A DNA stretch of 64,000 bases from Desertifilum tharense IPPAS B-1220 (GCF_001746915.1 NZ_MJGC01000132.1:1-64000); one strand, 5' to 3'. Positions 1-8,631 are shown, counted from the first letter of the stretch. Numbers and translations: made by a program. The notes: generated by a model from the letters alone, not told the origin.

Positions 1-195
1 TGGCTTGTTCGCCATAACGATCGAGAATGCGTGCCGAACTGCGCCATAGGCCGCTACGTTGTCCGGGTTGGAGTAAATTAGACCAAATTGCTGTATCCCG
101 CAGGGTTTGATAACTATCAACTCCGCACACTGCTACGCGGAAGCTGACGCAACAGCCTGACTGACTGGCACTCACTTCTGAAAGTCCTATACTGT

Positions 196-272
196 CGTAG
201 ATTGGGTTAGCGTTAGCGTAACCTAACAGCCGCCAGGGTTGTGTTGGGTTTCGTACCTCAACCCAACCTACG
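196..272. repeat. MITE-like dispersed repeat, copy 1
   Basis: A 77-bp intergenic element with imperfect terminal inverted repeats: CGTAGATTGGGTT at the left end and AACCCAACCTACG at the right end pair at 12 of 13 positions. Inside is a second palindrome, GGTTAGCGTTAGCGTAACC. A related copy lies at 24329-24403. There is no coding capacity, so a small non-autonomous element or a transcribed hairpin is the likely nature. Confidence 0.7.
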
Positions 273-303
273 CGACTAACTTCCCCTCTCGGAACTCGGA
301 ACT

Positions 304-343
304 TACTCAGCACTCAGCACTCAGCACTCAGCACTCAGCACTG
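304..343. repeat. Heptad tandem repeat (CTCAGCA) beside a stop codon
   Basis: About five copies of the 7-bp unit CTCAGCA in tandem, ending within 3 bp of the stop codon of the minus-strand glycosyltransferase gene. Read in the sense of that gene it is GTGCTGAGTGCTGAG directly after the stop. This is the same heptad module found at four other loci in the window and is of the STRR type known in cyanobacteria. Confidence 0.85.
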
Positions 344-345
344 AG

Positions 346-1116
346 TTAAGCACTCCACAACGCCCGCCAAGCGAACTGGGGTAGGGCTAACATGCGCCGC
401 CAGCGATGGGGTTCTTGGTAGAGGCGATACATCCATTCCAAATGATTTTCTCGCAGCCAAACGGGGGCGCGTTCTTTGTTTCCGGCCCAAATATCTAAAC
501 TCCCTCCAACGCCAACCCACACGGACTGGGGACAAAGGTGGCGGTGTTGGAGAATCCATAATTCTTGACGGGGAACGCCTAAGCCTACGCAAATGATGCG
601 GGGTTGGGTGGCTTTGAGGGTGGCGAGGAGTTCTTCTTCTTCTTGAGGGGAGATATAGCCGTGTTGAGTTCCTGCAAACTGAATTCCCGGAACTCGTTGT
701 TGCCAGGTTAAAGCAGCTTGTTGGGCTACACCGGGCGCACCTCCGTAGAAAAATACAGACCACGGGGAGTGAGGAGAACCCTCAGTAGAGGTGCTAACCG
801 ATCGCGCTAACAGAGATTCTACCAGTTCAATTCCCGGACAGCGTTGGGTGACTTTTCCTCGCAGGCGCAGGTACAGCACAACGCCGGAACCATCGGGAAC
901 GACTAAGTCTGCTTTGTAAATCGCTTCTGCTAAAGCTGGGTTTTGTTCTGCTTGGATCGCCATTTCCGCATTCAGCGTGACGACATGAACGCCAATGTGT
1001 TGATGCAAACAGGAGAGCAACCAGCTTGAATAGTCTTCTAAAAGATGCACTGGCAGCCCTAACACTGAAAACGGTTTGGGCATCTCAGACATGATTCCGC
1101 TTTGGCACAGCTTCAT
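346..1116 (-). CDS. WecG/TagA/CpsF family glycosyltransferase
   Basis: The 256-residue product matches the WecG/TagA/CpsF family (GT26), which transfers a sugar such as N-acetylmannosamine(uronic acid) from a nucleotide donor to a lipid-linked acceptor during exopolysaccharide or surface polymer synthesis. Visible family landmarks are VVTLNAEMAIQAEQNP near residue 45, the ADLVVPDGSGVV segment near 70, the PGIELVESLL segment near 95, the FFYGGAPGVAQQAA segment near 125 and the late PRQELWILQH and GVGGSLDIWAG motifs. Length is normal for the family. Starts at 1092 (MSEMPKP) and 1083 are also possible; 1116 was kept because GGGGA lies just upstream. The gene stands alone, with a heptad repeat right after its stop. 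The precise sugar substrate is unknown. Confidence 0.88.
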   Translation of the reverse strand: MKLCQSGIMSEMPKPFSVLGLPVHLLEDYSSWLLSCLHQHIGVHVVTLNAEMAIQAEQNPALAEAIYKADLVVPDGSGVVLYLRLRGKVTQRCPGIELVESLLARSVSTSTEGSPHSPWSVFFYGGAPGVAQQAALTWQQRVPGIQFAGTQHGYISPQEEEELLATLKATQPRIICVGLGVPRQELWILQHRHLCPQSVWVGVGGSLDIWAGNKERAPVWLRENHLEWMYRLYQEPHRWRRMLALPQFAWRALWSA

Positions 1117-1152
1117 TTTTCCCCATTATGGCGGCAAGACACGCAAAAAGTG

Positions 1153-1193
1153 TTTCTCGCAACGGATAAGGATTGGTCTGGTGTTGCGAGAAA
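1153..1193. promoter_or_regulatory. Perfect 11-bp inverted repeat upstream of the glycosyltransferase
   Basis: TTTCTCGCAAC at 1153-1163 is perfectly repeated in inverse as GTTGCGAGAAA at 1183-1193, with a 19-nt spacer. It lies 37 bp upstream of the glycosyltransferase start. There is no U-tract, so an operator or a structured 5' leader fits better than a terminator. Function is inferred from position only. Confidence 0.5.
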
Positions 1194-1524
1194 TACTCGA
1201 TCACGCAATGGATTCTAGCATTTCTTTTTATCCGTTTGATAGATTGGAGAACTGAGGAGGCGCGATCGCGATTTCCTGAAGGATTGTTGCAGGGTTCTGG
1301 GAACTGCTCATTCTCACCCGCACTAATGATTGACTAGCATCTAGCTTCGCGGAGGGGAAGCGGTTGACTGAACCGGGTTGTTCGCGAGGTTAACCGTTGA
1401 GTTGGGTCTTTTTTATGAATGCGATTCCCGGTAAAAATACCCCGTTTAGATGTAAAAGATGGGCGATCTTTAGACCCAATTAAAAGAATTTCTCAAAGAC
1501 CTCTCATTGCTATCGAGAATGCTT
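1194..1524. other. Intergenic stretch with no recognised gene
   Basis: Between the inverted repeat and the small conserved gene I see no convincing open frame or RNA. It contains HIP1 sites and short GGTTAA/TTAACC matches near 1365-1400 that do not form a long stem. Confidence 0.5.
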
Positions 1525-1656
1525 TTAAGCAGCCCGTTTGAGCGAACCATCGGCATAAAGTTCGAGGGGGACGAGTTCAACTTTACCGTTGACAACGACT
1601 TTTGAGTAAACGATGCGGACGAGGGGAGATTGGTTTTGATTGTAGCGGCGAGACAT
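1525..1656 (-). CDS. Small conserved cyanobacterial-type protein, 43 residues
   Basis: A 43-residue basic protein beginning MSRRYNQNQSPLVRIVYSKV and ending with an alanine-rich tail. A longer frame is open upstream to 1716, but the ATG at 1656 is preceded at the right distance by GAGGTG, an excellent ribosome binding site, so the short form is chosen. The sequence is two predicted beta strands (RIVYSKVVVNGKVELVPLEL) after a basic N-terminus. I do not recognise a named family, and no function is assigned. It stands alone between two unrelated genes. Confidence 0.65.
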   Translation of the reverse strand: MSRRYNQNQSPLVRIVYSKVVVNGKVELVPLELYADGSLKRAA

Positions 1657-1965
1657 GATATTCACCTCATTGCTGACCTGATTGTGAAGGGGAATTGCTT
1701 GAGGATGCGATCGCAATTTAGTTCAAGATAAGCATCTAACTCCATCTCACCTTAATATTATTTTAATCTTGAGGAAATTTCGTAAAGGAACGGCGATGAT
1801 TGAAGGAGTCCCGATAAAGCTTTAGCAAAGGTTGCAAGGTCGCGGCTGCCCTCGATCTGTGCTGAAATTGCGATCGCGCCCATCAACAACTCATAAATTG
1901 CCCTTCTTGTCAAGTTTTTTCTCGGTTACTTCTCCACCATCCGGAAACTATTTTTCCAGGCGTCC

Positions 1966-4900
1966 ATGTCAATCAACAACCTCAGCTTTACCAACCGTCT
2001 AGAGTTTTACTATCGTGCCATCAAATCGATTATTCTAGAGCGTCAAAACCCCATGACCGGGCTGCTGCCCGCCTCCACTGCCGTCAACGCCCACGGCGAC
2101 TACACCGACGCCTGGGTGCGAGATAACGTCTACAGCATCCTCGCCGTTTGGGGACTGGCCCTTGCTTATCGCAAAATTGACGAAAACCAAGGACGCAGCT
2201 ACGAACTCGAACACAGCGTCGTCAAACTGATGCGCGGCCTCTTGTTCGCCATGATGCGCCAGTCGCGCAAAGTCGAACACTTCAAAGAAACCCAATCCCT
2301 TCTCGACGCCCTCCACGCCAAATACAATACCCATACCGGCGATGTCGTGGTTGGCGATGACGAGTGGGGACACCTCCAAGTAGACGCCACCTCCCTCTAT
2401 CTCCTGATGCTGGCCCAAATGACCGCTTCAGGAATGTACATTATCTACACCCTAGACGAAGTTAACTTTATTCAAAATCTGGTCTATTACATTGGTCGTG
2501 CCTATCGCACGCCCGACTATGGAATTTGGGAACGCGGGAATAAAATTAATCGAGGCAACCCCGAACTTAACGCCAGTTCTATTGGCATGGCAAAAGCCGC
2601 CCTAGAAGCCATGAACGGGTTTAACCTGTTTGGAGTGCGCGGCGGTCAATCTTCGGTTATTCACGTCCTCCCCGATGAAATCGCCCGCGCTCGGATGACT
2701 CTAGAATCGTTATTACCCAGAGAATCGCTTTCTAAAGAAACCGACGCCGCCTTACTCAGCGTTATCGGCTTTCCCGCCTTCGCCATCGAAAGCGCCCCCC
2801 TCGTCGAACGCACCCGCCAAGATATCATTACCAAACTGGCAGGACGCTATGGCTGCAAGCGATTTTTACGCGACGGCCATCAAACCGTCCTAGAAGATAC
2901 TAGCCGCCTGCATTACGAACCGTGGGAACTCAAGCAATTTGAACATATCGAATGCGAGTGGCCGCTATTTTTCACCTATCTGGTTCTCGATGGCATTTTC
3001 CGCAAAGATAGCGAACAAGCCCGCTATTACCAAACCGCCTTAAAGGATTTATTAGTCGAACGAGACGGCTTTGGTCTATTGCCCGAATTATATTACGTGG
3101 CCGCCGAGCAAGTTGAAGCCGAACGCACTAACCCCCGCAGCCAAACCCGCCTCCCGAATGAAAACATCCCCCTCGTTTGGGCGCAAAGCTTATATTTCCT
3201 GGGACAACTCCTCAGCGAAGGCTTAATTGATATTGGCGATATTGACCCCCTCGGCCGTCATTTGTGTATCGGTCGCCAGCGCCATCCCGTGGTACAAATT
3301 GCCCTATTAGCCGAAGACGAAAACCTGCAAAATCAACTAGCACAACAGGGAATTGAAACCCAAACCCCTACCCAAGTTGAACCGATACAAATTCGTCAAG
3401 CCACCGAACTCTCGGCGGTTTATCACCAAATTGGTCGTAATGACAAAATGGGGTTAACGGGGCGTCCCTTGCGCCGCCTGCGGAGTTTAACCACCTCTAG
3501 AGTCTTCCAAATATGCGGCGATACGGTGATGTTTTTGCCTGCGTTCTTGGACTTAGAACAGTTTTACCTAACTCTGGATTACCATTTTCTGGTATCGGAG
3601 ATTAAAAGCGAACTCACCTACATCTATCAACATTGGACGCTATTGGGTCGTCCGATGCTGACGTTGTTAATTACAGAGGGGATGTTAGAGTCAGGTTCAG
3701 AAGCTTTACTCGATTTGATGCAGCAGCTTAAACAAGGAAGTTGTAACGGCGTTCCGGTGAAGCTGGGCAAACTCAATCAATTAATCTTAACGGCAGGAAC
3801 CGAACGGATTGATTTCTTGCATGATTTTGAGTTTACCAATGAAGCGGTGAAGGATGCGGCACCGAGTTGTTATTATTTGGCTTACGACCCCGCGCAGAAC
3901 TGGCCGTTAAGCCATACTCAGGAGTTTACTCTGGAGTACGAAACCGACCTGAAGCTGTTGTTGACTAGTCTGCGCCAGTCGGAGAACTTGTACGAACAAA
4001 TTGAACTCCTGCAAACCCTAACGCGGATGAAGGGTCTGGATTTTAATACGGGGTTTGGCGGGCCCGCAGAGGGGGTGACGGTTGAAGATTTGGTGAATGA
4101 GGTTTACGAAAAGGCGAGTTTAATTCCGCAAATGGGGGGAAGTCCGCTATGGGCGGTGGTGCGTCATGCTGCCGGGTTGCTGAATAAGATTGATATTGGG
4201 TTATCGGATGCGGTGACGGATATTTTGGTTCGCCAAAAGCAGATTTCGGTGGGAAGGGCCTATAGCGAAACGTCGTTGATTTCGCGTCCGCTACCGCGTG
4301 CCGATATTATGGAGAAAATTTGCACGCTCTGCCGCGAGGATATCCGCGATCGCGTTTTGACGCAAGAAATTCTGATCTATTTGGGCTTGTTAATTAAGTC
4401 GGAACCGGATTTATTTAAGGGGTTGCTGACGTTGCGGGTGGGTTATCTGATTTTGCTGTTAACTAGCGAACTGGCGGCTGAATTGGGCGTTACCCAAGAT
4501 GAGGCTTACGAACAATTGATGCATTTAAGTCCGTTTGAGATTAAAGTGCGCTTGCGTCAGGTGTTGGCAGGTTATGAGGGGATGAACCAAAAGCTGCGCC
4601 AACAGGAGTTATTGCACGTTCAACAACGGGAACAGGAGATTGAATGGGTGGTGGAATTGGCAGATGACCAAAGCGAAGCGCCCATGACGGGAAGTTGGCT
4701 GCGAAAGCGTCAGTTAGATGGGGCTTTAAACCGGGTTCCGGAAGGATTCTATCCGAGAGTGTGGCAATTGCTCAAGCACTGCAAGGGGTTAGTGGTGGGC
4801 GATAAGCTGGAACGGCGCAACCGCCTAGATAGCGAGTTGTTGCTGGCGGAGATGACTTCGGGGGAACGGAATTTTGCGCTTCAGGTGGAACATTTGTTAA

Positions 4901-5214
4901 ATAAGATAGACGCGCCGGAGTATCGCCAGATTAATATTGAGACGCTTTTGGAGTTGGCGGCGATCGCAGAACGCAACCCCGGTCTTAAGATTGAGGAGTA
5001 TATCGTTCTCGATATTCTCATCGGTCATGCTGTCCGTCAGGCTTGGCTAGAAAACCATCCCGACCAGGTAGACCGCTATGATGAGTTTAAGGCGATCGCA
5101 TGGTCGAGTTTTTACCAAATGTCTCCCTATCGGGTGGCGGGTTATATTGTCAAGGCGTTCCGCTTCCTGACGGAGTTTGGCCCGGTTAGCGCGAAAACGG
5201 CTTACACTTCTTAA
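1966..5214 (+). CDS. GH15-like / phosphorylase kinase alpha-beta-like protein
   Basis: A 1082-residue protein of the cyanobacterial family annotated as glycoside hydrolase family 15 protein, related to the regulatory alpha/beta subunits of phosphorylase b kinase. The N-terminal 500 residues contain the barrel signature, with GDYTDAWVRDNVYSILAVWG near residue 45, DDEWGHLQVDATSLYLL near 130 and PNENIPLVWAQSLYFLGQLL near 400. The C-terminal half is helical and resembles the calcineurin-B-binding half of the kinase subunits. A glucan-binding or glucan-hydrolysing role in glycogen metabolism is a family-based inference; catalytic activity has not been inferred from residues. The start fits the family and the frame is intact. 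It is transcribed alone and followed by a 94-bp leader of chaB. Confidence 0.85.
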   Translation: MSINNLSFTNRLEFYYRAIKSIILERQNPMTGLLPASTAVNAHGDYTDAWVRDNVYSILAVWGLALAYRKIDENQGRSYELEHSVVKLMRGLLFAMMRQSRKVEHFKETQSLLDALHAKYNTHTGDVVVGDDEWGHLQVDATSLYLLMLAQMTASGMYIIYTLDEVNFIQNLVYYIGRAYRTPDYGIWERGNKINRGNPELNASSIGMAKAALEAMNGFNLFGVRGGQSSVIHVLPDEIARARMTLESLLPRESLSKETDAALLSVIGFPAFAIESAPLVERTRQDIITKLAGRYGCKRFLRDGHQTVLEDTSRLHYEPWELKQFEHIECEWPLFFTYLVLDGIFRKDSEQARYYQTALKDLLVERDGFGLLPELYYVAAEQVEAERTNPRSQTRLPNENIPLVWAQSLYFLGQLLSEGLIDIGDIDPLGRHLCIGRQRHPVVQIALLAEDENLQNQLAQQGIETQTPTQVEPIQIRQATELSAVYHQIGRNDKMGLTGRPLRRLRSLTTSRVFQICGDTVMFLPAFLDLEQFYLTLDYHFLVSEIKSELTYIYQHWTLLGRPMLTLLITEGMLESGSEALLDLMQQLKQGSCNGVPVKLGKLNQLILTAGTERIDFLHDFEFTNEAVKDAAPSCYYLAYDPAQNWPLSHTQEFTLEYETDLKLLLTSLRQSENLYEQIELLQTLTRMKGLDFNTGFGGPAEGVTVEDLVNEVYEKASLIPQMGGSPLWAVVRHAAGLLNKIDIGLSDAVTDILVRQKQISVGRAYSETSLISRPLPRADIMEKICTLCREDIRDRVLTQEILIYLGLLIKSEPDLFKGLLTLRVGYLILLLTSELAAELGVTQDEAYEQLMHLSPFEIKVRLRQVLAGYEGMNQKLRQQELLHVQQREQEIEWVVELADDQSEAPMTGSWLRKRQLDGALNRVPEGFYPRVWQLLKHCKGLVVGDKLERRNRLDSELLLAEMTSGERNFALQVEHLLNKIDAPEYRQINIETLLELAAIAERNPGLKIEEYIVLDILIGHAVRQAWLENHPDQVDRYDEFKAIAWSSFYQMSPYRVAGYIVKAFRFLTEFGPVSAKTAYTS

Positions 5215-5221
5215 TGTGCGG

Positions 5222-5304
5222 ATCTCCCTTCAGATTGAGGAGAAGACTCTCGAAACTTGGAACGCTGTTAGTCAAGTTTTGAGGTTCTATCGCTGAAGGG
5301 AGAT
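5222..5304 (+). promoter_or_regulatory. Inverted repeat that would sequester the chaB ribosome binding site
   Basis: ATCTCCCTTCAG at 5222-5233 and CTGAAGGGAGAT at 5293-5304 are perfect 12-nt complements separated by 59 nt. The right arm contains AAGGGAG, the ribosome binding site of chaB, whose ATG is at 5309. If both arms are in one transcript, pairing would hide the site. This is seen directly; regulation is inferred. Confidence 0.6.
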
Positions 5305-5308
5305 TTCC

Positions 5309-5512
5309 ATGCCTTACCAGAAATTAGCAGATTTACCTGACTCTGTGCGATCGCACCTGCCCCACCACGCCCAAGAAATCTTTCGGGCGACGTTCAACAA
5401 TGCCCTAGAAGAGTATGGGGAGGAAGAACGCGCTTTTCGCGTTGCTTGGGCGGCGGTTAAACGCGATTATGACAAGGGAGAGGATGGCGACTGGCACAAA
5501 AAGCCAGATTAG
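5309..5512 (+). CDS. chaB: ChaB family protein
   Basis: A 67-residue protein matching ChaB, a small domain named from the E. coli cation-transport regulator locus but of unsettled molecular function. The family hallmarks are visible: the LPDSVRSHLPHHAQEIFRATFNNA helix near residues 9-32, EEYGEEERAFRVAWAAVKR near 34-52, and the short acidic-basic tail. Length is typical. The start has AAGGGAG at proper spacing, within an inverted repeat that could block it. The stop codon overlaps by 4 bp the end of a convergent membrane-protein gene. No cation transporter gene is adjacent. Confidence 0.88.
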   Translation: MPYQKLADLPDSVRSHLPHHAQEIFRATFNNALEEYGEEERAFRVAWAAVKRDYDKGEDGDWHKKPD

Positions 5513-5754
5513 GTGGCAGAGTTTAACTTTTTATTGACCCAACTGACAATACCGCTGATAATTGCGCCCGCCATTAGCAATCCAATTGCCGGGGTGAATA
5601 AGGGTTCCCAAAGTTTGTACCACAAATCCAAACCGAGGGGAACACCTGCCATTTTGCCAACGACGGCGATCGCTAACCAGAAAAAACTTAATAATACCAG
5701 AAATAAGTTCGCGCTTAAAGCTAGGTTGAGCCAGTTTAGCAGTTTTTCTCGCAT
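5509..5754 (-). CDS. Small two-helix membrane protein
   Basis: An 81-residue protein starting MREKLLNWLNLALSANL with two clear hydrophobic segments (about residues 11-33 and 49-68) and a lysine-containing C-terminus (WVNKKLNSAT). No family name recognised. The frame stays open to a TTG at 5859, which would add 35 mostly polar residues; I prefer the ATG because the extension looks unlike the rest, although no good ribosome binding site supports either. It converges with chaB and overlaps its stop. Function unknown. Confidence 0.6.
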   Translation of the reverse strand: MREKLLNWLNLALSANLFLVLLSFFWLAIAVVGKMAGVPLGLDLWYKLWEPLFTPAIGLLMAGAIISGIVSWVNKKLNSAT

Positions 5755-5895
5755 AAGTTCTGTGTTCAGCTCAGGGAATTCACGGTCTACCAATTTTAAC
5801 TTAGATTGGCTATCGGGTTGCAGGAGGTTAGATTTTTTGAGGTTGACACGATTCAGCAATTGGTAGGGTGACAGTTTTGATTTTGGTCTGGCAAC

Positions 5896-6008
5896 ACCTC
5901 ATAAAAGCTTACTTTTAATCTGCAATTCTCAACGCATGAAAAGCGCGATCGCTCTCCCAAAAATTAACTTTTTATGAGGTCGATAGAATCGCACCATAAA
6001 ACCTCATA
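5896..6008. promoter_or_regulatory. Repeated ACCTCATA operator-like sites
   Basis: ACCTCATAAAA at 5896-5906 is inverted perfectly as TTTTATGAGGT at 5970-5980, and ACCTCATA occurs a third time at 6001-6008. The cluster lies in the 470-bp gap between the small membrane protein and the hypothetical gene at 6226. The repetition on both strands suggests binding sites for a dimeric regulator, or a stem with a 63-nt loop. No regulator is implied by neighbours. The remainder of the gap to 6225 shows nothing else I can name. Confidence 0.4.
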
Positions 6009-6225
6009 TCTTTCCGGATTGTGCCTCATCTAAGGTGATGTATAAATAAGTCAAAGCCCGGTCATCAGCCAGGATTGCGACGCGACGCTTATTAAAGTAG
6101 TTCCCTAGAGTTGGTCGTATTATCCGTACGTAAACAGCCTCTCAAATCGCTTGCTAAAGTGATTGAGATCCTATTCAAAACGGATTGACTATTGTTAAAT
6201 AGTAATAGAAGTTGATGAACTCCCT

Positions 6226-6453
6226 ATGCCAGCAGACCTCAGAAACCAAAAGCAAATGATTATTGAAGACTTGAAGTTCTTGATTGCAGAACTCGAACAA
6301 AATCCGCAAGTCTCTCCCTGGGTCATTAATCTAGCACTCCGGTCTGTCAAACATAAAGTGGCACTCTGGGGGGCACAGACTAATGCCCAAAAAATCGAAC
6401 TCGAACGATTAATTCAACTCAGTCCACCCCTAAGCGAATCGCAGACGCTGTAA
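6226..6453 (+). CDS. Small conserved hypothetical protein
   Basis: A 75-residue, mostly helical soluble protein (MPADLRNQKQMIIEDLKFLI) with no signal peptide or membrane segment. The helical pattern with charged and leucine residues suggests a short coiled coil or helical hairpin. I do not recognise the family. It is followed by a good terminator hairpin, which supports it as a real monocistronic unit. Operator-like repeats lie upstream at 5896-6008. Confidence 0.6.
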   Translation: MPADLRNQKQMIIEDLKFLIAELEQNPQVSPWVINLALRSVKHKVALWGAQTNAQKIELERLIQLSPPLSESQTL

Positions 6454-6473
6454 ATATGCAGGGGATAGATATC

Positions 6474-6507
6474 AAATGGGGCCGTTCCGCAACAGCCCCA
6501 TTTTGTT
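6474..6507 (+). terminator. Rho-independent terminator
   Basis: AAATGGGGC at 6474-6482 pairs with GCCCCATTT at 6495-6503 around a 12-nt loop, followed by a run of mostly T. It lies 20 bp after the stop of the 6226 gene. The A/T flanks also allow use from the opposite strand by the convergent gene ending at 6543. Confidence 0.75.
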
Positions 6508-6542
6508 TATTCTTAGCCTGCAATCGGGTTAGAGAAACAAAC

Positions 6543-7019
6543 TCAAGAATGAATATCTAAATTGAGAATATAGGAACCTAGCTGAAGTTTATCAGACCAT
6601 AACTCATATTCAAGCCGTAAATTTTTGGGCAGCGTTCTGCCATTAAGTTCAAGCGATCGCGTAAAGTTCCGAAAGCGCAACTGACCGCCGCGATCCGGGC
6701 GATCGCTACTATATAACCAATAGCGGGATAGACCGTACATCCCATGTTCCCACAAATGGCGGTAACTGAGTTTGCCATTTCCCTGCATGGTCAGAATCAC
6801 GCGATAGGGAGAAATTTCTAACCACAGCAGACGAGAACGGGACGTTAGGGGAGGCGGCGCTTCAGAACTAGGGTCGCGCAATACAGGCTCGCTCAATAAT
6901 AAATGAAAGCGATCGCGGTCTTTCTGGTAGATTGTCGCCGCTGTTTCGATCGCAGACCAAACGGGCAGATCCGTAGACACTAGCGACAGACTAACAAGTT
7001 TGCGATGGTGAGTCAGCAT
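6543..7019 (-). CDS. Hypothetical protein
   Basis: A soluble protein of 158 residues when begun at the ATG at 7019 (MLTHHRKLVSLSLVSTDL); a TTG at 7070 would add a hydrophobic stretch but has no good ribosome binding site. The composition is beta-rich, with repeated aromatic pairs (LLWLEISPYRVILTMQ, GMYGLSRYWLYSS). No family recognised. It converges on the terminator after the 6226 gene and is divergent from aroA, with a 256-bp gap. No function proposed. Confidence 0.6.
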   Translation of the reverse strand: MLTHHRKLVSLSLVSTDLPVWSAIETAATIYQKDRDRFHLLLSEPVLRDPSSEAPPPLTSRSRLLWLEISPYRVILTMQGNGKLSYRHLWEHGMYGLSRYWLYSSDRPDRGGQLRFRNFTRSLELNGRTLPKNLRLEYELWSDKLQLGSYILNLDIHS

Positions 7020-7275
7020 GGAAAAAAATTCAAAGTGCGTATTTAGGAGAAAACAAATCGCAAAAATCAATACAAGGAAGACATCAGCCGCCGATGGATG
7101 GCAACTTCATAGGGGGTGGAAACTGAAAACCGACTCGAATAGAAGACCCCATCGTCACGATTAACTCCTCAAAACCCGATCGAACTTGAGTCAACCCTTC
7201 TCAAATCTCAAATCTTTGGGCTGCGCGATCGCGGTACGATGTCGCTTACACAGTCTTACATCAAGTTGATCTTCA

Positions 7276-8631
7276 ATGCCTGCTTCCATCGTAACCTTGA
7301 ACATTACTTCGCGATCTCAAGATTTGGCGATCGCTCGCCCAGGAACGGGAGTTTCTCTCCAAGGACGCTTGCAAGTTCCGGGAGATAAATCCATTTCCCA
7401 CCGGGCTTTAATGCTAGGCAGTTTAGCAGAAGGTATCACCACCATCGAAGGATTGTTACTCGGTGAAGATCCTCGCAGCACCGCCAACTGCTTTCAAGCA
7501 ATGGGAGCAAAAATTAGTCCCCTGAACGCCGAAAAAGTAGAAATTACCGGAATTGGTTTAGGCGCGCTGCAAGAACCCGAAAGCGTTCTGGATGCGGGTA
7601 ACTCCGGAACCACCATGCGGCTCATGTTAGGTATCCTCGCCTCTCATCGCGATCGCTTTTTTACCGTCACCGGGGATGACTCCTTGCGATCGCGTCCCAT
7701 GTCTCGCGTCGTCAAACCCCTGCAACAGATGGGGGCGCAAATTTGGGGCCGCCAAGGTAATTCCCTGGCCCCGCTTGCCATTCAAGGCACCTCCCTACAA
7801 CCCATCCATTACCATTCCCCCATCGCTTCAGCGCAAGTCAAATCCTGCATTCTCCTAGCCGGGTTAATGACAGAAGGCGAAACCACCGTCACAGAACCCG
7901 CCCTCTCGCGCGATCATAGCGAACGCATGTTACAAGCCTTTGGCGCATCCCTGCGCGTCGATCCGGAAACCTGTAGCGTCACCGTCCAAGGGCCGGCTCA
8001 ACTGCACGGTCAACAGGTGATTGTTCCCGGAGACATCAGTTCTGCGGCGTTTTGGCTGGTCGCTGCTGCCATTACCCCCGATAGCGAATTGGTAGTAGAG
8101 AATGTGGGCGTTAACCCCACCCGGACGGGCATTTTAGACGCCCTCGCCTTGATGGGAGCCGAAATTTCCCAAGAAAATCAACGCCTGGTTGCGGGCGAAC
8201 CTGTCGCCGATTTGCGAATTGTCACCAGTTCCCTACGGGGATGCGAAATTAGCGGCGATTTAATTCCCCGCCTAATTGACGAGATTCCAATTCTGGCAGT
8301 GGCGGCTACCTTTGCTCAAGGAACAACCACGATCAAAGATGCAGCCGAATTGCGCGTTAAAGAAAGCGATCGCCTCGCCGTCATGGCATCGCAACTCAAC
8401 CGAATGGGCGCTAAAATTACAGAACTTCCAGATGGCTTAGAGATCGTCGGCGGAACGTCCCTCGTCGGCGCTGAGGTTGATAGCTATACCGATCATCGCA
8501 TTGCCATGAGTTTAGCGATCGCAGCCCTGAACGCTAAGGGAACAACCACGATTCATCGCGCCGAAGCCGCCGCCATTTCCTATCCTGAGTTTGTCTCTAC
8601 GCTTGAGCGCCTTTGTCATTCTTCGGTATAA
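7276..8631 (+). CDS. aroA: 3-phosphoshikimate 1-carboxyvinyltransferase (EPSP synthase)
   Basis: The 451-residue product is EPSP synthase, the sixth step of the shikimate pathway: shikimate 3-phosphate plus phosphoenolpyruvate gives EPSP and phosphate. Landmarks are PGDKSISHRALMLGSLAEG at about residues 35-53, GNSGTTMRLM near 113, SRDHSERMLQAFGA near 213, DEIPILAVAA near 335, RVKESDRLAVM near 361 and YTDHRIAMSLAIAAL near 410. LAGNAGTAMR-type (class I) motifs are replaced by the DAGNSGTTMRLM form. The frame and length are normal. It stands alone; pheA, another gene of aromatic amino acid synthesis, lies 35 kb away in this window. Confidence 0.96.
   Translation: MPASIVTLNITSRSQDLAIARPGTGVSLQGRLQVPGDKSISHRALMLGSLAEGITTIEGLLLGEDPRSTANCFQAMGAKISPLNAEKVEITGIGLGALQEPESVLDAGNSGTTMRLMLGILASHRDRFFTVTGDDSLRSRPMSRVVKPLQQMGAQIWGRQGNSLAPLAIQGTSLQPIHYHSPIASAQVKSCILLAGLMTEGETTVTEPALSRDHSERMLQAFGASLRVDPETCSVTVQGPAQLHGQQVIVPGDISSAAFWLVAAAITPDSELVVENVGVNPTRTGILDALALMGAEISQENQRLVAGEPVADLRIVTSSLRGCEISGDLIPRLIDEIPILAVAATFAQGTTTIKDAAELRVKESDRLAVMASQLNRMGAKITELPDGLEIVGGTSLVGAEVDSYTDHRIAMSLAIAALNAKGTTTIHRAEAAAISYPEFVSTLERLCHSSV

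Noticed and set aside
1..180. Open minus-strand frame entering from the left edge (…QTLRDTAIWSNLLQPGQRSG…)
   Set aside because: The frame has no stop but also no ATG or good start; its upstream half coincides with repeat-derived sequence, so a gene running off the left edge cannot be supported.
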